Source: Glandiceps talaboti (Eukaryota; Hemichordata; Enteropneusta; Spengelidae). From it: a stretch of DNA of 64,000 nt. The DNA is taken from positions 13,463,842 through 13,527,841 of the forward strand of contig NC_135549.1 of assembly GCF_964340395.1 (NCBI RefSeq), given 5' to 3'. Below are positions 60,101 to 64,000 of the stretch, one piece after another; positions within the stretch are counted from its first letter, which is position 1, and each line of letters opens with the position of its first letter. The position numbers and the translations under genes were made by a program. Under the pieces are notes generated by a model. The model did not search any database. It was not told where the DNA came from and saw only the letters and a program-made list of their open reading frames with translations.

Positions 60101-62039
60101 TAAAGTTTTTTGACCAAAAATGACAAAATGATTGCAGCAAAGGTATGTGATTTGGGTAAAAAATTTAATTTTTGGTCAAAAAACTTTAACTCAAAAACTA
60201 CCATGCAGATTGGTCTGAAATAATGTTCTTAGGGGTGTGTAAATAAAATTGCATCAGTAATATGTAAATTAGGGCTAATCTTTAATTCCAAAACTACTGA
60301 GCAGATAGGGCTGAAATTTAATGGGGATGCATCTGGGGGTGTATAGATGAAGAAATATTAAGCATATAATGATCTCATCATCCGTGATATGCATATTAGG
60401 TGTAAAAATGTGAATGTGGCATCTGAAATACTCAGATGACTTCTGTTATTTAGATTTCAAAACCGATTTCACGATGAAGTAGTCTAGTTCTAAACTGTAC
60501 AGTATTATGTATTAAAAACTACATTACTATTACCAGTTTAGTCAAGGCAGTTGTTTGAACACATATTTTCTGTGCTCACCCCCAACCATATTCATATAAA
60601 CATGATGACGTTGTCGCATCCTCACATGATTTTAGTTTAAACAGACTGGAGGTGGAGTCCTGGTTGGACATTTGCATATCAGTGCAGTCCGATGATGACA
60701 ACCTGTAAGTTTGTGATGGATTACTACTGACATGCACCCTTTGCGCTTCGCTCACTACAGGGGAGCACCACAATTTAACACCTTCTGTAACTGCCTTGAC
60801 ATGTCCTCTCGTCATCTCATCATCGCAAATCGACAGTACTGCATTATTGTATGTTGTCAATGAATAATGGCATAGCTTCAATTCATTATTACAAAGTTTT
60901 CACGTGGGGCGTACATCAACATGTAGCACCTTCACATGGAAGTGCATAATCGCAAATGGTGAACTCGCATTACAGTATCTCATCATGTCAATATTAGACA
61001 ATCAGCCATAATGACATTCTCAAACAAGAGGTAGACATATCCCAGTCTCAAAGCTCTTCCCTCTATAGCTTAATGTAAAGATGCTATGAAACTTTATTCA
61101 TGGGGGGCAGTAACTTTTTGTCAGCCCAATGGAAAAAAAACACTGACCACCCCCTATCTGCCCCCCAGGCTGGAGTCTGTCTGAATGTTTGAGCTCACCA
61201 ATCAAGTTTCCGATTTGCATTTTCAGAGTGTCACCATACCATGGCATAAAAACTGTCAATGATGTTTATTTTATTGAAAATCAAACATGTATTGAAATAT
61301 GTTTTTTTTCTTCTAAATATAATCTGTGTGTGATAGAACAGCATCTTTTTACTCTCTGTATTACCCTGTGCGAAAACCAAACAGAAAATTGTGGCAACAA
61401 AAGTAGGTGTTCAACATAGGCGTAAAAAAACCCCGGATATCTCAAAGAAGGAAAGAAAAAAAAAGTTGCCAGCATAGGTGAAGGAGAAAAAAAATTATTC
61501 ACAGGCAAGCAGGTGGGAAAAAAATAACGACTCTCCACCAATCTTCCAAACCCCCCCCCCCCGGATATCAAATGGCCTACCCCTAAAATGCACATGGTCA
61601 CATGTATTATTCAGAAGATATAAAGAAATCCCTATAACTTTGAAACAACGTGTGCGAAGCCCGCTCGAGGATATATTGGCCATCACTAATAAATATTGAA
61701 ATGCCAAAAATATGGGTAGGTCGGACTCGTTGAACAAATGTATCATTGTACAGATGTATGTACAAAGCGACATGTTGAGATGGTTATTGTGTGAGTTACA
61801 TCTTCGAACTGCGCCATTCACTCATTTTGAAGGTCTTGAGTGTTGTACTACTTGTAGTGTTTTACATTTATCGAGGTACTCTCTCAGCTGGGTATCACTA
61901 CATGTATCGTTCACAGGAATCACATGGCTATTTTTGTTGGCTAACTTTTTAGTCTCTTCGATATCAAATCAATAGCTGTGAAACTGAAATAGAATAGATG
62001 TTCACAAACATTTGTACTTGCCTCTCGTGATTGCTTCAT
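39163..62039 (-). CDS. SLC6 Na+/Cl- dependent transporter, copy A (glycine/proline-transporter-like), 14 coding exons
   Basis: Coding segments in transcript order: 62039-62022, 58982-58790, 54546-54415, 53043-52731, 50570-50438, 48386-48252, 47627-47524, 46429-46305, 44776-44664, 43784-43653, 43269-43170, 41113-41013, 40206-40033, 39300-39163. Joined, they give 636 residues in one frame with the same phases as copy B. Cytoplasmic N-tail 1-40, TM1 '[14 protein letters not shown]' (Cys52, Ser56, Asn57), EL2 157-219 with Cys157/Cys166 and six N-glycosylation sequons, TM6 '[11 protein letters not shown]', TM8 'GLDSQ', C-tail '[14 protein letters not shown]'. Chloride ligands Tyr77, Ser320, Asn352 and Ser356 and Na2 residues Asp420-Ser421 are present, so a working Na+/Cl- symporter is expected. 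'[13 protein letters not shown]' in TM6-IL3 and 'GLPMTTKGG' near TM9 point to the GlyT/ProT clade; the substrate is not established. The alanine common in TM1 is Cys52 here but Ala in copy B. The first intron is GC-AG. Confidence 0.9.
39750..39795 (-). pseudogene. partial duplicate (relic) of SLC6 exon 13
   Basis: 'tgtgtctctctttgatgtag' followed by 'tgaaatactcaacaaacatc' matches the 3' part of exon 13 copy A (40037-40081) with only a few substitutions; similarity stops on both sides and no splice donor is kept. It sits in the intron between exons 13 and 14. Confidence 0.7.
40033..40206 (-). CDS. SLC6 copy A, exon 13: TM11-TM12
   Basis: Encodes '[20 protein letters not shown]' to '[12 protein letters not shown]'. 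A partial relic of this exon lies 240 bp downstream at 39750-39795. Confidence 0.93.
41013..41113 (-). CDS. SLC6 copy A, exon 12: IL5 and start of TM11
   Basis: Encodes '[20 protein letters not shown]' to 'CITPLIVL'. Acceptor TTTGCAG, donor GTAAGT. Confidence 0.92.
41828..41905. repeat. palindromic repeat fragment related to 17450-17600
   Basis: Inverted CCCAGACTC ... GAGTCTGGGTAACCGAGACT in intron 11 of copy A. Confidence 0.4.
42600..43022 (+). mobile_element. LINE 3' end: C-terminal zinc-finger tail and 3' UTR
   Basis: An open frame to 42852 includes '[18 protein letters not shown]' followed by 'YTKQRDKLF', the C-terminal CxxC...H...C motif typical of non-LTR retrotransposon polymerases (CR1/jockey-like). 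It is followed by AT-rich DNA, AATAAAG and a short A-rich end at about 43022. 5'-truncated: no reverse transcriptase domain remains. Confidence 0.6.
43170..43269 (-). CDS. SLC6 copy A, exon 11: TM10
   Basis: Encodes '[20 protein letters not shown]' to 'LVFAAVYG'. Acceptor TTGCAG, donor GTAAGG. Confidence 0.92.
43332..43367. repeat. (AC)n microsatellite
   Basis: AC dinucleotides in intron 10 of copy A. Confidence 0.9.
43653..43784 (-). CDS. SLC6 copy A, exon 10: end of TM8, IL4 and TM9
   Basis: Encodes '[20 protein letters not shown]' and TM9 to 'LGLPMTTK'. Donor GTAGGT. Confidence 0.93.
44664..44776 (-). CDS. SLC6 copy A, exon 9: EL4 and TM8
   Basis: Encodes '[20 protein letters not shown]' to 'GLDSQ'; acceptor ACAAG, donor GTATTG. 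Confidence 0.93.
45112..45225 (+). repeat. dispersed repeat shared with 56429-56545
   Basis: Both contain ATGTGTGAGTGTCTAGT, 'tggtctctgtgtt' and 'cagatgtacagccattaca'. Class unknown. Confidence 0.65.
46305..46429 (-). CDS. SLC6 copy A, exon 8: TM7 and EL4
   Basis: Encodes '[20 protein letters not shown]' and '[14 protein letters not shown]'. 125 bp as in copy B. Confidence 0.93.
47524..47627 (-). CDS. SLC6 copy A, exon 7: TM6
   Basis: Residues 309-343, with the chloride ligand Ser320. Protein identical to copy B; two synonymous differences. Confidence 0.93.
48252..48386 (-). CDS. SLC6 copy A, exon 6: TM5
   Basis: Encodes '[20 protein letters not shown]' and '[11 protein letters not shown]'. 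Its acceptor, CTTACAG at 48393-48387, is the last of about 31 near-identical acceptor copies in the preceding minisatellite. Confidence 0.93.
48381..50104. repeat. minisatellite, 53-54-bp unit, about 31 copies, spanning a splice acceptor
   Basis: Unit on the plus strand starts AACCTGTAAGAATGGCAG, continues 'tacacaagttatcgattta' and ends TATTGCTAACTAAC. Variants: GATGG versus GAATGG (53/54 bp), ACAC after CAGT or CAGA, and TATCG versus TATTG. Four places carry an extra TATAACTAACAACCTG insertion. The array starts exactly at the intron 5/exon 6 junction of copy A, so each unit repeats the reverse-strand acceptor TTACAG|GTTGT. Without it intron 5 would be about 330 bp, near the 362 bp of copy B. 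Confidence 0.95.
50438..50570 (-). CDS. SLC6 copy A, exon 5: TM4
   Basis: Encodes '[20 protein letters not shown]' and TM4, ending 'GIKTTGK'. The donor GTAGGT opens the 2-kb intron filled by the minisatellite. Confidence 0.93.
52731..53043 (-). CDS. SLC6 copy A, exon 4: TM3 and EL2
   Basis: TM3, then the EL2 loop with six sequons (Asn176, 179, 191, 197, 201, 204). The donor GTAAGT splits a Thr codon. 313 bp. Confidence 0.93.
53110..53285 (+). repeat. MITE-related fragment (family of 62253-62497)
   Basis: Contains 'gtacccgctcaattattttg' and 'ggttttgctcattaactg', matching one arm of the element at 62253-62497; 'agtggccatatggatgag' also matches 25650-25730. Confidence 0.5.
53304..53825. repeat. 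tandem duplication of a palindromic element, 247-bp period
   Basis: Copies start at 53308 and 53555, with a partial third. Each contains inverted 'gcaacaatttactctaaaa' / 'ttttagagtatattgttgc' and each is separated by a hairpin: arms 486-503 and 532-549 of 53000 (CTAAGCTCTTATGACCAG). In intron 3 of copy A. Confidence 0.8.
54415..54546 (-). CDS. SLC6 copy A, exon 3: TM2 and IL1
   Basis: Encodes '[19 protein letters not shown]' to 'WKVCRLFK'. Two differences from copy B in 132 bases, one changing Val to Ile. Confidence 0.93.
54599..56420. mobile_element. G-rich dispersed element, near full length
   Basis: Left end GGGACCAGTCAGTTTC; the right part is the reverse complement of the GGGACCGGTCAG-type end seen at 34151 and 63311, so the element has G-rich inverted ends and is about 1.8 kb. 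It contains a 29-bp poly-G run (56304-56330). No transposase frame. In intron 2 of copy A. Confidence 0.6.
56429..56545 (+). repeat. dispersed repeat shared with 45112-45225
   Basis: Second copy of the same unit in intron 2 of copy A; it may extend further right ('ggaagaacagttttatat'). Confidence 0.65.
57118..57162. repeat. (CAAT)n microsatellite
   Basis: About eleven CAAT units in intron 2 of copy A. The following 'ctttattgcataacaacatg' resembles a LINE 3' terminus, but there is no coding support. Confidence 0.85.
57163..58789. other. intron 2 of SLC6 copy A, left part: nothing recognised
   Basis: AT-rich unique-looking DNA with no ORF of family interest, no tRNA and no microsatellite of note, up to the exon 2 donor. 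Confidence 0.4.
58790..58982 (-). CDS. SLC6 copy A, exon 2: N-terminal tail and TM1
   Basis: Acidic tail ('[19 protein letters not shown]') and TM1 through 'CYRNGGG'. Acceptor CATTAG, donor GTTAGT. 193 bp. Confidence 0.92.
59266..59318. repeat. (CTACT)n microsatellite
   Basis: About ten CTACT/CTCTA pentanucleotides directly after 'gtcaaataaaatat', in intron 1 of copy A. Confidence 0.9.
59985..60420. repeat. inverted pair of the microsatellite-tailed repeat body
   Basis: Two copies of the 'cagaccaatctgcatg...gtagtttttgagtt...ttttttgaccaaaaa' segment face each other (about 59995-60124 and 60160-60290) around a spacer of about 40 bases. Both microsatellite tails are missing. Confidence 0.75.
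61085..61190 (-). repeat. fragment of the G-rich dispersed repeat
   Basis: 'ggggggcagtaactttttgtc' through 'cccccaggctgga' is a reverse-oriented piece of the GGGACCGGTCAG-type end. Confidence 0.5.
62022..62039 (-). CDS. SLC6 copy A, coding exon 1 (start codon)
   Basis: Six codons (MKQSRE) from ATG at 62039 to GAG|GCAAGT, a GC donor. The same frame is open for 17 codons upstream without another ATG, then meets TAG, so this is the first usable start in the exon. Confidence 0.7.
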
Positions 62040-62250
62040 GTCGGTTGATGTGATGGGATCAACTTCAAATGTCGGGTAATCGATGTAGGTCTACGATAGT
62101 AGGCGTACTAGGAGTACTGTTGTGAGAGTCCAATGATGACGTAGGCCACGATTCGCGCTCAACTACAGCACACGTGTCACATGGGTCATGTGTACTTATG
62201 TTACTTGTAGATATCACGTAGTTTCACTAATATGCATGAAATGGGCGATA
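62040..62250 (-). promoter_or_regulatory. candidate 5' UTR and promoter region of SLC6 copy A
   Basis: Immediately upstream of the start codon; unique and CpG-containing, with a CRE-like TGACGT (62136) and ACACGTGT around 62171. No TATA box. Location is the main argument. Confidence 0.3.
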
Positions 62251-62252
62251 CT

Positions 62253-62497
62253 TTTCACGTGTAAAAAGACACCCGCTGATTTATTTTGGGTTTTGCTCAT
62301 TTACTGATTTTACCTAAAATTTCATTGTCTAAATTAGATAGTGCCAAGAAAATGTTGACAACATCACAATTTTCTCACTTTCAATTTTTTTATAGTATAG
62401 TATGAGGTCTCATAAAACACATTTTTTCCAGATATGCTAAGTGAAAATATAAATAAGTAAAACCGAAAATAAATGAGCGGGTATTTTACAAGTGTTT
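62253..62497. mobile_element. 245-bp MITE with about 50-bp inverted ends
   Basis: Ends CACGTGTAAAAAGACACC and, inverted, CACTTGTAAAATACCC, both followed by 'cgct.atttattttnggtttt'. Related fragments at 53110-53285. No clear target duplication. Confidence 0.6.
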
Positions 62498-62965
62498 ATA
62501 CTTCGGTAATTTAGACTCCCTAGAGCAAATGAAAAAGCAAATAGGTCCTCTAGGCACAAAAAGGAACCGAAAAAGTACTTTGTTGTTTGATCTGTAGGTA
62601 CACACATTTCTCTGAGGATAACACATGTATAAATATTAGCACCGATACACATTTAATAATTAATATTTGTGCTTTTGGCAAAAATTTCACGCTCTTGGAC
62701 AGTGCTTGGACTTGGGTTTATTCGTGTAGATTATACCCTGAGATTATACATGACAGTAGCTCTCAAAAGTTGAAAGTTCAAGGATAAACGTCTAGGCTCT
62801 ACGTCTAGGCAAATGATGAACCATGAAAACAGTTCAATACACTCTTTGTCTGTTGTCATAAAAGCTTACTTAGCATTTGGGTGTTTGAGACCGTCATTTG
62901 TTTGGAGGTCTGTACAATGGCCCTTCTAAATACTCCGTTTTACCCATTTTAACCTCAACCCATCA

Positions 62966-63310
62966 ATTGATTCCGCTGATTTCAACATTCAACATATTGT
63001 AATTTATTGACTCATGAAGATACATTCCAACCCCCCCCTCTTGGTTCCTGGTATTACATGTAATTTCAAATGAATAGTTGGACAGATTATACATATTTTT
63101 ATCCTTCGCTTGCCAAATTTCAGACAGCGCAATTACTTTAAATTGGGTTTCCACACAATCCCCATAAAATAACTTAAAAACTATCACAGTTCTTTCTCTC
63201 AAAGACCTAATATTTAGGTGAGAGATAGAAAACATATTACATGCATCATTAACAACAAACTCATCATTGAATTGACAGAAAGTAATTTGCACAACTGACA
63301 TCATTGATAA
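62966..63310 (-). mobile_element. LINE endonuclease fragment
   Basis: The reverse frame reads 'FSISHLNIRSL', then 'FKVIALSEIW', then 'NQEGGVGMYLHESINY': the N-terminal blocks of the apurinic endonuclease domain of CR1/jockey-type non-LTR retrotransposons. It stops at 62966 after about 115 residues; the rest of the element is absent. Dead relic. Confidence 0.75.
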
Positions 63311-64000
63311 GAGACCGGTCAATTTCTCCAGCCTGGGGGGGGGGGCGATGGATTCTTAAATAGGGCCGACAAAAAGTCACTGACCCCCCCCCCCCCATCT
63401 GTAAAACCAAAAACAGGCTGACCCTATCACTTAATTCTAAAACATGATGAACCCCCCCCCCCCCCCCTAGATAATATTCGCATGACAGGTATTTTTGATC
63501 GTGACTCAGTGTGGACTGCTTGACTGTCTTGCATCTACTTTATAAGATCTCGGGTTAGCACTATCATAATTATGATTATTGACTACACAGGGTAAATATA
63601 TTCCAAATTTGGAGTTTAATAGCATCTTGACAGTGAAAGGTAGGGGGAAAGCTTGAGAAGGGAATATGTACATCTCTTATGGGGGTCCTAGGGCCCCCCT
63701 AGAAGCCCAGGAGAACTATGAAAAGTCAATTTTGAGACTATTAAGACATTTTCAGAAAATTTCCAAGCTTTACAAGACAGCACGAACATGTAAAAGGCAA
63801 CTACATAAGGTTGAAATATTTTTGAAATATAGTTTGATAGCATCTTGACAGTAACAGGGGAAGCTTGAGACTGGGATATGTCCACCTCATGTCATTCATG
63901 TGGGGGTCTGAGGGGGTCTCCCTCTAGAAGCCCTGGAGGATTTTTACTCTTAATATTGCATGTATAATAAAGTCACCGGTATGTTAGAGAACTGTAGGTG
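63311..64000 (+). repeat. G-rich dispersed element, continuing off the right edge
   Basis: Starts GAGACCGGTCAATTTCTCC. In inverse orientation it parallels 56420 down to 55257, ending here with 'agtcaccggtatgttagaga'. About the first 690 bp of the roughly 1.8-kb element. Confidence 0.7.

Overview
The window is animal (metazoan) genomic DNA: AT-rich, packed with microsatellites and dispersed repeats, with short coding exons separated by long GT-AG (and two GC-AG) introns. Repeat style, intron structure and the protein families fit a marine invertebrate, possibly a deuterostome such as a hemichordate, amphioxus or echinoderm. I cannot fix the species from sequence alone. All coding capacity I can defend is on the minus strand.

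Layout. (1) 1-2928: intronic or flanking repeats, a tandem AT-rich family ending in AC and GACA microsatellites. (2) 2929-4032: first coding exon of a plexin (signal peptide plus most of the Sema domain); the rest of the gene lies beyond the left edge. (3) About 4033-13409: intergenic or 5'-noncoding DNA with several repeats, including a 1.45 kb element with 298-bp inverted ends. (4) 13410-36343 and (5) 39163-62039: two complete head-to-tail paralogues of an SLC6 sodium/chloride-dependent transporter (glycine/proline-transporter-like clade). Each has 14 coding exons that I could join in frame from the splice sites, giving 635 and 636 residues with identical exon phases. (6) 62040-64000: 5' flank, a MITE, a LINE endonuclease relic and a G-rich dispersed repeat that runs off the right edge.

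The transporter pair is the core of the window. Both copies keep the Na+ and Cl- site residues of eukaryotic SLC6 proteins. Both carry an unusual Ser in the unwound part of TM1 and both begin with a 6-codon exon followed by a GC-AG intron. Coding similarity is mosaic: exon 3, half of exon 4 plus flanking intron, and exon 7 are about 98-99% identical, whereas exon 13 is about 75% identical. This suggests gene conversion between the copies.

Their introns hold the most striking non-genic structures. In copy A, intron 5 has become a minisatellite of about 31 units, each carrying a copy of the real 3' splice site. In copy B, intron 6 holds an 8-kb foldback transposon with long tandem-repeat inverted ends and a 7-bp target duplication, with a second foldback element nested inside it.
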